NCBI RefSeq assembly: GCF_000801105.2
Contig: NC_079515.1
Span: forward strand, 15,810,001 to 15,874,000
DNA from: Raphanus sativus
Taxonomy: Eukaryota > Streptophyta > Magnoliopsida > Brassicales > Brassicaceae
DNA: 64,000 bases
Reading direction: 5' to 3'
Below are positions 34,561-46,499 of this stretch, piece after piece. A model generated the notes under the pieces. The model saw nothing but the letters and a program-made list of their open reading frames with translations. It was not told the origin of the DNA and did no database searches. A program made the position numbers and the translations under genes. How positions within the stretch are numbered: the stretch's first letter is position 1; each line of letters opens with the position of its first letter.

Positions 34561-35362
34561 TTTTAATATATATATATATATATATTAAATTTAAATTAAA
34601 AGATATCAAAAATATTATAATTAAAGTAGTTCAGAGATTCTATATATTATTAGTCTTATTGAAATACATTTAATAAAATTTCTTAAGATGGTTCAACTTA
34701 AAAATCACACATGAAATGAAGTTGTGACTTCTAATTTAATATAATAGATTTTTTTTGAGAAAGGAAAACATTTAACAAATTATTATACTTCTATTTTTGT
34801 AACTTTTTTTTCACACATAATGGGAAAATCAGGGGTTTGTTCACAAAGTACTAATATCAGAGATATTTAATCTAGCTATATTTTTGTGGAAAAAAAAATT
34901 AAACGCAATTACAGTTGTAAGTAGGAAGGATATTAAATTCAAGCGTTTGTGAAACAAAAATTGATAAAAAAAAACAACTGAAAGGAGTTAAAAAATGAGA
35001 GTTCAGTTGATTTCTATCTACTAAGTATTTATGTTTATATTATTTAAAGTTTGTTAATTAAACTAATCGGCCTATGAAGTTTCTGCAGATATTTAGTTTA
35101 GATATGAAAATGTGTGTGCAGGCAAATAATCATTTAAGAGATTTTATTCACGTTTTACGTACATTTATAGATCAAATACATTCTTTATACTTTTATACAA
35201 TATATTTAAGTTTATGTGCTAATGTGTTATCTAGGTTTAGAAAATATGTAATAAAATAGTAATTTATTTTCATATATGTTGATAAAGCGAAGTTTCGCAC
35301 AGGAGGTAAGACTAGTACTTTATACTTCTCAAACACTTGTAACTAAAGTCTTATCTTTTTAT
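34561..35362. mobile_element. AT-rich DNA with two Helitron termini
   Basis: A minus-strand Helitron 5' end (TCTATTATATTAAATTAG) begins at 34748, followed outside by T; its 3' partner was not found. A plus-strand 3' end lies at 35287-35315: stem GCGAA/TTCGC, then GTAAGACTAG before T. Whether they belong to broken or nested copies is not clear. Confidence 0.45.
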
Positions 35363-36032
35363 GATGAACTCTCAAATTTTAGCATCAATCAAAATGCCAT
35401 GTAAGATTAGTTAAAAAAGAAAATAAAATTAAAAAAAGAGAAAAGGAAAAAGATGAAAAACGTTGACTAATTTTTTTTAACGCCATCAATGACTTTTTCT
35501 TCATCACCCACACATAATATTGAAAACTTATTCATGACCCACACATAATATTGAAAGCTTTATTTGTCAAATTAGTATCTAAAATCTTCTGTTCTTATAT
35601 ACTAAATCTAAATCCAAAACACTAAACCCTAAACCCAAAATACTAAACTCTGAATTCTTGGATAAACCCTAAACCCCAAACTCTAAACTTTTGAATAAAC
35701 CCTAAACCATTGGATAAAGAGATATTCCAAAAGTTTAGAGTTTACCCAAGATTTTAGAATTTTTCCAAGGGTTTAGGGTTTAATGTTTAGTGTTTAGGGT
35801 CTAACCAATGATTTAAGGTTTACTGTTTTAGGTTTACTAATTTGACAAACAAAACTTTCAATATATTCTGTGTGGATGATGAAGAAGAAGCCATGGATGG
35901 GATTATAAAAATTAGTCGATGTTTTTTTCACCTCTTGCCCTTTTTTTTATTTTTAATTTTATTTACTTTTTTACTAATCTTACATAGTACTTTGATTGGT
36001 GTTAAGATTTGAGGTGAATTTGAGAGTTCACC
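35363..36032. mobile_element. Foldback element with long inverted repeats
   Basis: The left arm starts GATGAACTCTCAAATTT and the right arm ends AATTTGAGAGTTCACC. The arms pair imperfectly for about 230 bp, including GTAAGATTAGT, ACCCACACATAATATTGAAA and GTCAAATTAGTA against their complements. The centre (35600-35840) is a mix of CCCTAAAC-like and TTTAGGG-like blocks in opposite orientation. No coding capacity. Long TIRs suggest a Mutator-like non-autonomous element, but no target duplication is evident. Confidence 0.7.
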
Positions 36033-36199
36033 TTAGACCCAAGTTTTGTTATTTTCGGTACATATTTACATTTAAAAAAAAAACGTTAACATGATAAGTC
36101 TTCTAGATCTATATTCTGTTAGTGACACATTTTCATAAGAACAAAAAAACAAATCAACTACTACTAAAATATGTTGCTATTTATTTTCCATGTCAATAT

Positions 36200-36800
36200 T
36201 AGAATTGGACAAAAACCAGAATCCAAAAAATCGAACCGATCCTGATCTAAAAAGAAATACCAAACCCGAACCAAAATTAGATATCCTAATGTATTCGAAT
36301 TAGATTTATATACTTATAGGTATATATATATATTTTTTTTTTATTTAATGTATTTAAGAACATCCAGAATATATATATAGTACTTTTAAGTTGGTTTAAA
36401 TAATTGATAATATATATAAATAATCATATGTAGATATCTCTAATCGTTAAAGTATATTCAAAACACAAAAATATTTAAAATAACTATTAATTTTCTATCC
36501 AAATATTTAAATCAAACCAATTTTTATATTAATTTTAGGTACTCTGACATATATTATTCAAATTTATATGTAATATATTACTTTGTTTATATATTTTGAG
36601 AAATTTAAAATATATAATGAATTCTAAAAATAATTTAAATGGATTATCCGAACCCGAACGAATCCACAAAGATCTGAATCAAATCCGAATCAATATATAT
36701 ATAAATATTCCAATGAAACTGAAATCTTTGATTCGGGAACCCGAAACCCAAACAGACCCGAACCGTACCCAAATGGGTACCCGAACGTCCACTCCCAATT
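36200..36800. mobile_element. hAT-like MITE rich in CCGAAC motifs
   Basis: Left end TAGAATTGGAC, right end near GTCCACTCCCA. Towards each end are repeated CCGAAC/CCAAACCCGAACC motifs, the reverse of the GGTTCGG motifs in the element at 56604-57233, so it is the same family in the opposite orientation. Boundaries are approximate and no clear 8-bp duplication is visible. Confidence 0.5.
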
Positions 36801-36994
36801 CACAATCTATTTTTCCTGTTAAAAACATAGTAAACATATAACTAATAGTATTTTATATGTACTATTATATAAATAATCATATATTATATTTCTAAAATTG
36901 AATGTGAAGTACAAACACTTGTTACAATTTCGTTTGAAAGATTTTATTTGTATATTAGAAGAAACTTGTTACAATGTCCTTCTTTAAAAAGTCA

Positions 36995-37700
36995 CTAGAT
37001 TTTGACCCGCGCTTTCAAAGCGCGGGTTTATGTTTGGTGAAAATTTTATATAATCACATTTATATAATCCGTCTTGTATATATATTTATATAATCCGTCT
37101 CATATATGTATTTTATATCCAGATTTATGTTCAGTAAAACTATATTATACATGTATTTTTAGGTTTTTAATTTTGAATTAGATATTTTAAATATAAATCA
37201 ATATAACAATTTTATAGTTTTGATCGGTGTTTTGAAATTTGACTGAGACCTGCGGTTGAACGGATTACCGGTTGATCAAAGATAAATTCAGTTCGGGTTT
37301 GAAAAAAAAAATTTAAAAATCCAATAAAAACTACTAAAATCGAAATCCGGTTGAACCAATAAACAATTTTTATTTTTTTATAAATAATTTTTGTTAGATA
37401 GTTGGGATTATATTTAGGAAAAAACGGTTTAAAACCAAACCATTAAATAGTTTGAGAAAAAATGATGCAGTTTCAAACATGTCCGGTTGGAAAAATATTA
37501 AAATGATGCAGTATCAAACACGGAATAATCACATACCAAAATTGAATTAGGAAACCGGTGGTTAATGACAAACCAAAAACAATTAAAAAAGAAACCAATG
37601 CAAAATGTCCAAAATGTCATTAATGAATACAAAAGAAAGCCTCTTTAATAGGGGTAAACAGAGTAAAAATCCAAATGTGCTTGTACTTTAATAGTATAGA
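36995..37700 (-). mobile_element. Helitron, minus strand, 706 bp
   Basis: On the minus strand it starts TCTATACTATTAAAG at 37700 and ends CTAG at 36995, with A (36994) and T (37701) outside. The hairpin CCCGCGCTTT/AAAGCGCGGG is at 37005-37027. Non-coding. Confidence 0.85.
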
Positions 37701-37961
37701 TGCGCAAATTTTTTAAAAACATTATGATTGAACTGGTTAAAGATGGTTAGACAGAAGATAAATACTATTTAATCATAACACAACCCATTAAAATGTTGAA
37801 AAAAGAAAGGTATTGGGCTTTGATAATCAAAGATCCGTGAGATGCAAGATTAATATATAATCAAAACTCGGTGTTTAATAACAATGGCATTCTGATGTAA
37901 ATAATGAGAAAAAGTTAGGGTTATTTCTCATTTGTACTTTACTTTTATAGGATAGATTTGA

Positions 37962-38811
37962 GAGATTTTGATCTGCGCTTTCAAAGCGTGGATTTATTTT
38001 TAGTGAAAACTTTATATAATCACATTTATATAATCTGTTTTGTATATGCATTTATTTAACCAGTTTCATATATGTATTTTATATCCGAGTTTATTTTCGG
38101 TTAAACTATATTGTAAATGTATTTTTAGGTTTTTAATTTTGAATTAGATATTTTAAATATAAATCAATATAACAGTTTTATAGTTTTGATCGGTGTTTTG
38201 AAATCCGACTCAGACCTATCGTTGAACAGGTTACCGGTTGGTAACCCGATATTTTTAATATTGTGATTTTTTTTAATGATAAGATAAAATTCGGTGATCA
38301 TAAGTTGGAAATTTGTTTAAAATATTATTTATATTTTTTAAAATTGTTTTAAATGATAATGAATGTTGTCAAAATTAATAATTTTATAATTAACTAAAAT
38401 CTTAAAGAATAATCGGCATGCTATTATTGAATTTAAATAACTTACCAGTCTAACCAAACTCATAACGGAACCAAACGACTTCACCCAAAACTTTAGTTCT
38501 GTTCGGCAATATTCAACCTTATTATCATTTCGAATCAGAAAATAATCAATAATAGATGAGATTAGATTTAGGAAAAAGCGGTTTAAAACCAAACCATTAA
38601 ATAGTTTAAAAATGACGCAGTTTCAAACATGACCGGTTGGAAAAATACTAAAACGATGCAGTATCAAACATGGAAATAATCACAGACCAAAATTGAATTA
38701 GGAAACCGGCGCAGAATGTCCACAATACCCTTAATGAATACAAAGGAAAGATTCCTTAGTAAAGGTAAAAAGAGTAAAAATACCAATATGTTTCTGTTTT
38801 AATAGTATAGA
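37962..38811 (-). mobile_element. Helitron, minus strand, older copy
   Basis: On the minus strand it starts TCTATACTATTAAAAC at 38811 (T outside at 38812). The 3' hairpin is decayed (TCTGCGCTTTCAAAGCGTGGA near 37973-37992) and CTAG is replaced. The left half is collinear with the Helitron at 36995-37700, so the two are paralogous neighbours in the same orientation. Confidence 0.7.
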
Positions 38812-41023
38812 TGTCTTTATCTTACAAGTATTAGTTTCAGTTACTAATGTTTTAATAATTTATAATATTGCCAGTTTCAATAAATTTTGCGTGTCGGTTT
38901 GAGAAATTAGTGAGGAGTCCACGCGCTTATTTTGGTATGTGTCGTTTTGGTTCAAAACTTAATTTTTTACTTGGTGATTCTTCAGTGTTCATGCACGGAT
39001 ATAAATATATATAAAGTAAATATATTGTAATAATTTATTAATAGTTTAATTTCATTATTTTATAATTTATATAAATAATATTATATTGTTTTAGTTAGAC
39101 ATGTGGTTTTGGATGTGTAATATCTGATTGGTCTGATTTTTATTTGGGTATATTAGACAACATCAAATTCTTTGAAATCAATTATAATATATCTTTTATT
39201 CTAAATATATTAAAATTTTGAATAATTTGTGATTTTCATTTAAATTGGTTGTTTTTTAGATTTTTAAATAAATTTTAGTAATATTATAAATAACATTATA
39301 TATATATATTGTTTTGAAATCAAATAGAAAACTAAACTTCACTGTTGATCGATTCAGAATACATAAATAAATATCACGATAATATTTTAAAATCTCATGC
39401 ATATATGTTTTACAAAAGAAATAATCTCTAACAATTAGTTAAAATTTTATTTTTATTTATAAGTATGGTTTGAAGCAACCCGTAATTTATATGTATAAAA
39501 ATAAATAAACATTACTATAAAATAATTTGTTTCTTTATTTAACCAAATCAAATTAGTTTTGTTTTTATCATTAATTCAGTTTTTCATCTTAAATGTGTAA
39601 ATATATTTTCATAATATTTATATAATTTGATATATGTTGATTTTCTAAAAATATTTTAAAAAATAAAACAATGATAAGTAGAAAGCTATAAAGGAGAATA
39701 ATTGATAAAATTTTGTAGCTCATGAACACATATATAGATATTTATAATAATTAAAATATTTTGTAAGATCTAAGTAATGTTATATCTTAAATTTATAAAA
39801 GTAAACTGAAATTTATTTTAAATAATCTTAAATATAATAACTCAGATTTGCTTATCAGCTTTTATCATAGATATGTTGGATTGTACAAATATAAAGGAAA
39901 AAAAAGAAAACTAATATTAATCAAAATATATATTTTTAATTCTGGCAAATATAATATGTTCATTTCATTAAAACTATCTAAATTTATGTTATTTAAAACC
40001 ATTTTAATTATTTTTTTCAAAATATTCTTCTGGTAAAATTAATTTTCATAAAAATATCATTTAACATTAAATATAAATACCAGGTTCTTAATTTTTTCTT
40101 GAGAAATTATTTTATATAAGTAAAATGTTTTATAGACATTTTTTGTTTTGTTGTAATTATAAAATGTTATTAGTTAATAAATATTATAATAATAAAAAAT
40201 TTAGTTAATACTAATTATAAAATATTATTATTCAGCTAAAGATATCTTGGTTTATCTAATCACATTTTTATCTGCAATTATTTGAGAAAATATATAGATA
40301 TAAAAACGTTTTTCTTACTTTGAAAATATAGTTATATTTCTTAAGAATATGTTTAAGGGAAATATTTATTTTTCTCAATATAAAAATTATTTTTGTTAAG
40401 TTTCCTTTTTATGAAATCATTTCATATATAAATATATTTTATTATTTCAAATTCGTTTAAATTATAAATGTTTTTAATTATATATGTTATCTGAAAAAGG
40501 AAACTTCTCACTACTAGAAATTATTAAAAAAGAAAATCTGTTTTAGCATAGTAATTATAAATATATTTTCAATTCATTAAGGATGTCATTTTAATCAACC
40601 ATCGTGAGAGTTAACGTGAGCGCGACACGTAGGAAACTGACTTCTCAAATAATATTATAGAGATCTCTGGTTATTTCCAATAATGTTTTATTTTCTATTT
40701 TTTGTTTTATTTACTATTTTTTGTTTTATGCTTTTTTTTGTTTTGTGATTTTAGCTAAAACTAATATTTGACATTAATATGTTGTTATATTATACTTAAA
40801 ATAAATTAAAAAGCCTTGATGCCAATCAACTAATTAAGATGTTAATAACAAAGACCATAAAAAAAAATTAATTTCCAAAATTTTTATGTAATATTTAGAA
40901 AAATTCAAAATAAAATAAGCTTATTTTTTGTTTCGGGGTACTTGGTTATCACTTAAGTATATATATAGGTGTTTCTTTGTATAATCTAATATTATTTGTT
41001 TATTTATTTATGTTATGTGTAAT
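38812..41023. other. Very AT-rich DNA, possible further Helitron
   Basis: No gene is seen. A minus-strand 5' end like TATAATATTATTTGAGAAG lies at about 40640-40661; a matching 3' end might be the weak stem near 38990 (TTCATGCACGGATATA). This is a guess from end motifs alone. Confidence 0.3.
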
Positions 41024-41421
41024 TGACAGTGCTCAAATTACCCAGTAGAGTTTACTCTCTCAAATAAGAGGTACAGCTGTAGTACTTAGTGATCGAATCA
41101 CGAGGAGCTAGGGAACCAATTAAATAAAATCTACTAATCAATCCTAGGCAAGGTTGGTTTATATGATGAAAGTAAAAAGTAACAATTCCTAAAATGAGCA
41201 AGGTAGTTGCTCTAACTAACAATATGATGACTTGTTTAAATATGATAAAGAGTGCTAGATATAGGGCTTTTATTCAGGAATGGAGATTATAATCTCTATA
41301 AATGCTTTAATAAGTTGCTTGCATGGTACTATAGATCTCAACCGCTTAACTCAAGTGAAGTATTACTGGTTAAATAATCTAGATCTCTGGCCGTTGTCAT
41401 AATGTTGGCGCAGAAAAAGAG

Positions 41422-41500
41422 TCGATCGATATCCTTTCGAGATATCGAACGATACACCTTTCGCAGCGCCGATCGATTCACCTGTCGGGATATCGATCGA
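41422..41500. repeat. 24-bp spaced TCGATCGA array, LTR C distal
   Basis: Cores at 41422 (TCGATCGA), 41445 (TCGAACGA), 41469 (CCGATCGA) and 41493 (TCGATCGA): periods 23, 24, 24. Confidence 0.8.
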
Positions 41501-42067
41501 CTTCTAGATCTGCCTAGGCGCGAGCCGAATATGAACACAAGGTTTCAAGGAGGAGCTGTCGCTCTTTTCAACGGGAGACAGGCAAGTTCAAATGGATAAT
41601 TCAAGATAATCAAAGATCCTAGTGATCTATATTCTAGTTAGCTAATCTAAAACAAGCATAGGGTGCAATCCATTTGATGAGTACCACAACTTAGCAGTTA
41701 TATTTTGGGGCTAATCCCACAAACCTATTTAAACCCTAGATCTAACAAGTATACTACTCAGACATAGCTAAGCAATTCATGACAATAGATAGATGAAAGA
41801 ATTGCATAGATAGAAATAAGTAGAAATACAAAAGGAGATGAGAAATCTCTCCAATCTCTCAAAACAATATAAAACTCTAGTCTCTCTCTCACACTCTCTG
41901 CTTTTCTCTTGAAGGTTGTAAAGCTTGCTTCTTTCGAAGGTTGCAGTAAAAAAACACTTAGCAGGAATCTTTAAGCATTTTCATTAGGTTAAAAACTCGT
42001 CAGGGGCAATCTCGTAATTTGGTGAAGTCTTGGTGAAGTAGTCGGCTAAACAATTTCGTCCTCGATA

Positions 42068-42167
42068 TCGATCGACAACACTGGATGTGTATCGATCGAT
42101 TATAATCTTCTAGTACGCGGATCTTCTCAGCTACATCGATCGACAACTCAGGATGAGTATCGATCGA
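42068..42167. repeat. TCGATCGA array, LTR C proximal, two pairs
   Basis: Perfect cores at 42068 and 42092 (24 bp) and at 42136 and 42160 (24 bp). The two pairs are themselves similar (ACAACACTGGATG against ACAACTCAGGATG after the first core), so a pair has been duplicated. Confidence 0.85.
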
Positions 42168-42429
42168 TTATAATCGCAATGTTGACTTCCGACTTGGTCT
42201 TGAATGGTCAACTCAGGTAAATCGTCTCTTGTACTCCAAAATGCTCCAAAAACATCACTTTCTCACAAAATGCTCCTGAACCTGAAAACATACCTAACAG
42301 GCTAGAAAACAGATTAAATATATAATAAAATACTAGTATACCATAGTTAAAAACGGGTAAAATCCATGGTATATCAACTCCCCAGACTTACTCCTTTGCT
42401 TGTCCTCAAGCAAAAACAGTAGCCTTAAG

Positions 42430-43870
42430 AAAAAAAAAGCGTGAAACGCTCTCCCCTCTCTCCTCTCCTTCCTCTGAAACAAAACCCTAATCAGCCTTGC
42501 CTGCCTTGCCTCTCCTAGCTCCGGCGGCGGTGGTTCCTTAGACCGTCGTCGGGAGCTATCTTATTCTCTTTTCTATTTGCTCCATTTGATTTCCCTCTCC
42601 TCTTTACGGTCCTGTCGAAGCCCTGGATTTGACTCTCCGCCTCAGATCCCTTTTCTAATCGCGATAGATCCGGTGGTCTGGCTTGTGTGGTGGCGGATCT
42701 GGTGTGACGACGACGTTCGGAGTGAAGAAATATCGACGGAGTCGGCGTGTGGGTGGTTGGTGCCGTTAGTCTCTCGCAGGAGATCCTTCAATAGATCTGT
42801 TGGTACCAAGGTGGTGGGGAGGAGAGGATTTGAACCAGTGTCGATCCTTTCTACTGCTTGTTCAGATTGATAGAGTGCTCTGTCTGTTTTTCTCGGAGCT
42901 AGGGTTCCGACCAGAAGCTTCTCGGTGCGTGGAGTCTAGATGGGGCTATTATGCAACGGTTCTTCATCGTATCATCGCATCTCTGCGGTGAGATCCTTCT
43001 TGGCTTGGATTTAGCCTCAGTTTCTTGGTCCCATCCGGATCCGCCTTGCTCTTGGGAGATCCTGTGGCTGGTTCTCAGTCGTGGGTACGTGTGGGAAGCT
43101 TCTTCTTTCGGTGTTGTCAGCCGAGTTTTGTAGGTTTCTGTGGCAGCGCGTGGAGGGTCACTAGACAGCATCCGCGTCTCTTTGGTGTCTCTGTCTCTCG
43201 GAGTTGGGTTCTTGACTGTGGCAGCGTGTCGGTCTCTTTTCTTTCCCATAATAAGTCGTCATCTTGTTGTAGTGTAGCTTTATGTAAGCAGCCCGATCCT
43301 TTGAGTGTGGATTGGAGTTAGTTTGGCACTCGGGAGTCTTACTAGTTTGAAGGTCGCTTCTTCTGGAGGTGTTGTGCCCGACATGTCCCATTACTCTGCG
43401 TGTGTGGTGGGTTAAATGAGTGTATACGGTCCCGGGGTTGGAGGCTTGGTGACAGCAATCTCCAGTTCTTCGTCTCGAACGACGGCACTGCCTGTTAGTG
43501 GACTCCTCCTCGTGCTGTCGGTGTGGTGATTTTGAATGGGTTCGATTTTCTGTGATGTGTTTCTTTGTGAAGGTATTGATGATTGGGTTCCTCGGAAGCT
43601 GTAGGTTTTACCCGTTGCTTCAAGGTTTGAGCCGCCTTTCTCTCTGGGAGCTCGCGGCAACTGGGGTCTCTGTCCGCTCATACTTTTCATTGGGCCATCA
43701 AAGCTTCGCTAACTCCGGTTTTGCCTCAAGGTCTTAGTCTGTCGTAATAGAGTCTGCTTTTTCACTTGATGCTCTGTTTAGTTTACTTTTATGTATTCTG
43801 CTACTTGTCTCCATTGTATTTCTGTAAAAAAATGAAAACTTGGTATAATAATTTAACATTTTACCAAAAA
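42430..43870 (+). mobile_element. Non-coding retroposon with poly(A), about 1.44 kb
   Basis: Inserted in the SID spacer: AAAAACAGTAGCCTT before it (42412-42426) and AAAAACAGTAGTCTT after it (43871-43885) are near-identical target duplications, and copy A lacks the insert. The body is GC-rich compared with its surroundings, begins with a CT-rich leader (TCTCCTCTCCTTCC near 42460) and ACAAAACCCTAA, and ends TTTACC followed by A's. No reading frame longer than about 116 codons was found and none is recognised. This suits a LINE-mobilised non-coding RNA (Sadhu-like) or a LINE that has lost both ORFs. Confidence 0.65.
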
Positions 43871-44944
43871 AAAAACAGTAGTCTTTGGAAAAGGTTTGAA
43901 AATAGTAGGAACTCAAAGATTCAAAATATTGAAGTCATCACTCTATGGGTTTGCAATCCGTGTCTAAACATCCTAATCACAGAAGTTCATTATGCCTTAT
44001 CTAGCTTAGCAACCAAACTCATCTAGTCAACAACTTAGCAAATCTCATATGACATTCCCCTCTATTAACCTCATTTCTTAACATAAAATAAAAGTGCAGG
44101 CTTTACCTTGGGAGTATCGATCAAAGGACACATGGATTCAACTCAAACAAGTATCTGAACACACAGGTAGTCTTCTCTGATCCCTTTCTCCCCTCATCTC
44201 TCTTCTCTGAATCTCTTATTAGTTTCAATTTCAACAGGTTTCGATGCCACAAAGGTCATCTAGTCCATCTCATTGACATTTGCATTGTAATTCATACATT
44301 TTTGACAAAGTGTAGCGAATAATGGGGTCTTTGGTAATTTACCTATCCCTCGTTTCCACAATGTGTGATCATCCTTGAGATTTAGAATACTTGGGTCTTA
44401 GGAGACACTCCTACCCCTCTGCCTCTCAAGAAATCATTTCAATCTTTTATAACATAACTTAGATCTTGAGACGCTGAAGAGAGAGAAGGAAGGGAACCAG
44501 AAACACACAGACTTTTTACCTTCCAGACTTGTAAGAGGATTCCGATCCAGTGATTTCCAAGCCCAAGACAAGCAAATAAGTCAGTATTAGCGTTGGAGGT
44601 CAGCTTTGGTTCCTTCAAACAATCTTTAGCTAGTGAATATAGATGATAGGTTGATCCACTTTAGCATCTTTAGTACTATCTGCAATCAGTAATCTAGAAT
44701 GGTGCTAAAGAGTGGTTAGACAATCAATTATAAATCTATATCAATGATCCTATTTAATACTTATACGAAAAATAATTTTGAAAAACAATTTAAATAAAAA
44801 CCAAAATAAAAACACATATTAGTAAACTCCCCCCAGTCTTAAATTACACTGTCCCAGTGTAACACAGCCGGTGGTAAGGTAAAGAAAATAAATCATAATT
44901 AATAAGTATAACAAGTTAGAATGAATAAACCTGATCGACAAGGT

Positions 44945-45027
44945 GTCGATCAATTCGTAGAGGTATACGTCGATCGTTAGGAATGGTCGTGTGGTGTCGA
45001 GCGATATGAATGGTGAATGTCGGTCGA
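44945..45027. repeat. 24-bp spaced TCGATCGA array, four units (copy C spacer)
   Basis: Cores at 44945 (TCGATCAA), 44970 (TCGATCGT), 44997 (TCGAGCGA) and 45020 (TCGGTCGA). Periods 25, 27, 23: small indels have loosened the spacing. It is orthologous to 8684-8763 and 33399-33478. Confidence 0.75.
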
Positions 45028-45231
45028 CGGAATCATCATTCTACTTGGATTTAATAAAACTGCAAAACAAATCCGAAAAATAAAATCAAAAATGAAAAAT
45101 AATAAAATAAAAGAAAATAAAAGAAAACTTAATAGTAGGTTGCCTCCCACTCAGCGCTTTGTTATAGTCATTTAGCTTGACTGTGGTCGGTGAGTGACTC
45201 ATGGGGTGCAGAAACTCTTGATTACTGGACA

Positions 45232-45726
45232 TCAATCATCAATCTTGTGTCTCCTACTGTTGAACCATGTGGCAGCAAAGCTTCTTGTGGCATCATCTGA
45301 CCTTAGTTGTTTCTTATCTATCTTGAGGACTGTATCTTGAAGTTTCCTCACAGAATTCTCAATGTATTCGATGTTGCCAACCTTCCTGTCGATGGTCTGA
45401 TAGGTATATACGGAAAATTCCTTCAGCTCACTCTGTAATGCATCGATCCTGTCAAGTATAAACTGATCTCGGTCTGCTAAGGACTCGGTGTCGATCGATG
45501 CTACTAGATGCGCGTCGGTCGTTTCGCTGAGAGGTCTATAGGTCGACTCAGAATCTACTGTGTCGATCGATTGTAAGCATTGTCCTTGGTATTGCAGAGC
45601 ACGTATAGCGCCCTTCATTTGGCGAGTGGTTCTGCATAGGTTGTTTATTCGTTCGTGAACAGTATCGTCAATGGTTTCACAGGTCCCGTTGAGTCTCCTT
45701 TCCATGGCATCCATAGCCTCGTACAT
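45232..45726 (-). pseudogene. SID-repeat ORF, coiled-coil-like (copy C)
   Basis: A 164-codon frame with heptad-like charged and hydrophobic spacing (AMDAMERRL near the start; DRIDALQSELKEF near residue 90; IENSVRKLQDTVLKID near residue 125). Ser-Ile-Asp repeats occur at QSIDTVDS and ASIDTESL. No known domain. It is the last ORF before the spacer and LTR, the position of the extra ORF in Athila-type elements. It may be the C-terminal piece of a longer protein now broken by stops. Confidence 0.5.
45491..45570. repeat. 24-bp spaced TCGATCGA array, four units (in ORF)
   Basis: Cores at 45491 (TCGATCGA), 45515 (TCGGTCGT), 45539 (TAGGTCGA) and 45563 (TCGATCGA), exactly 24 bp apart within the 45232-45726 frame. 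Confidence 0.85.
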
Positions 45727-45790
45727 CTTATGTTTAATCTCATCAATTTCTGCTGTGGTGCATGCTCTCTTCGCTGGTGGTGGCTCTGTG

Positions 45791-45822
45791 TCGATCGATA
45801 TTGGTCTAGGCCTGTCGATCGA
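45791..45822. repeat. TCGATCGA pair, 24 bp apart
   Basis: Two perfect cores at 45791 and 45815. The minus-strand frame reads SIDRPRPISID. Confidence 0.85.
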
Positions 45823-45994
45823 TGTTGCGCTTCTGTCACGAAGACCAAGATGATCTTGAACGATGCTGATGTCTCTTTGTAACTCGTTCAGCTATCATGA
45901 CAGTGTATCCTCGAATCGCAGGATATGTGAACTGAAATTTTCATGCTTCTTCACGTATGCTCTCATCCTATCTTCCAGTTCTGCGAACCTTGTG

Positions 45995-46026
45995 TCGATC
46001 GACGGGGAATTCAGTATGTCGATCGA
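45995..46026. repeat. TCGATCGA pair, 24 bp apart
   Basis: Two perfect cores at 45995 and 46019, encoding SPSIDILNSPSIDT on the minus strand. Confidence 0.85.
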
Positions 46027-46234
46027 TGGAGACATAGCATTCTTAGCTTGATCTTTCTTGCGAATTGATGCTATCTCTTTCTGAAGAAGATAGATCCTCT
46101 TGCTTAACCATTCGACATTGTTTCTGAGAGGGCTGTAGACGTCTCCAATCCGTGAATTTATGTAAGCAATCTCCCATTCATCTTTCTTAGGTGATGAACA
46201 TTCTGGTCGGACCTTGGATGTAGTTTTGCCGATG

Positions 46235-46266
46235 TCGATCGATGGCACAGGTACTGTGTCGGTCGA
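46235..46266. repeat. TCGATCGA pair, 24 bp apart
   Basis: Core TCGATCGA at 46235 and TCGGTCGA at 46259. Confidence 0.8.
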
Positions 46267-46499
46267 TATTGGTGGCGTAGCCTCTTTCTCAAGCATGGTC
46301 AATATGTGTCCAAGCTCCACTCTTACCTCAGCAATATCACTCTATAGGTCCTTGTAACTGACATCCAAAGGCTGGAAAGTGTCTTCCACCAATGTGTGCA
46401 TGTTAGCCTCAAGGTGTGCCTGAGCTCTCTATACATCAGTCACCATATCATCTATCTCCTCTCTTCTGTAGGATACTGGTGGTGGTCTTTATGCATGAT

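Larger units (their letters stand above)
41024..42376 (-). mobile_element. 3' LTR of SID element copy C
   Basis: Starts TGACAGTGCTCAAATTAC and ends CATGGTATATCA. On the minus strand the polypurine tract AAGTCTGGGGAGT lies immediately before it. It is collinear with LTR A (6316-7513). It carries two groups of the 24-bp arrays, with spacers that differ from those of LTR A. Confidence 0.75.
45895..46320 (-). pseudogene. SID-repeat ORF, middle piece (copy C)
   Basis: A 141-codon frame with VPSIDIGK near residue 26, a helical segment (LSKRIYLLQKEIASIRKKDQ) near 70-90, SPSIDILNSPSIDT near 96-110, and another helical stretch (FAELEDRMRAYVKKH). In-frame stops separate it from upstream sequence. No known domain. 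Confidence 0.5.

Noticed and set aside
42577..43737. Cluster of frames up to 116 codons on both strands
   Set aside because: They overlap each other, lack known motifs, and sit in a poly(A) retroposon; GC-rich sequence gives chance frames.
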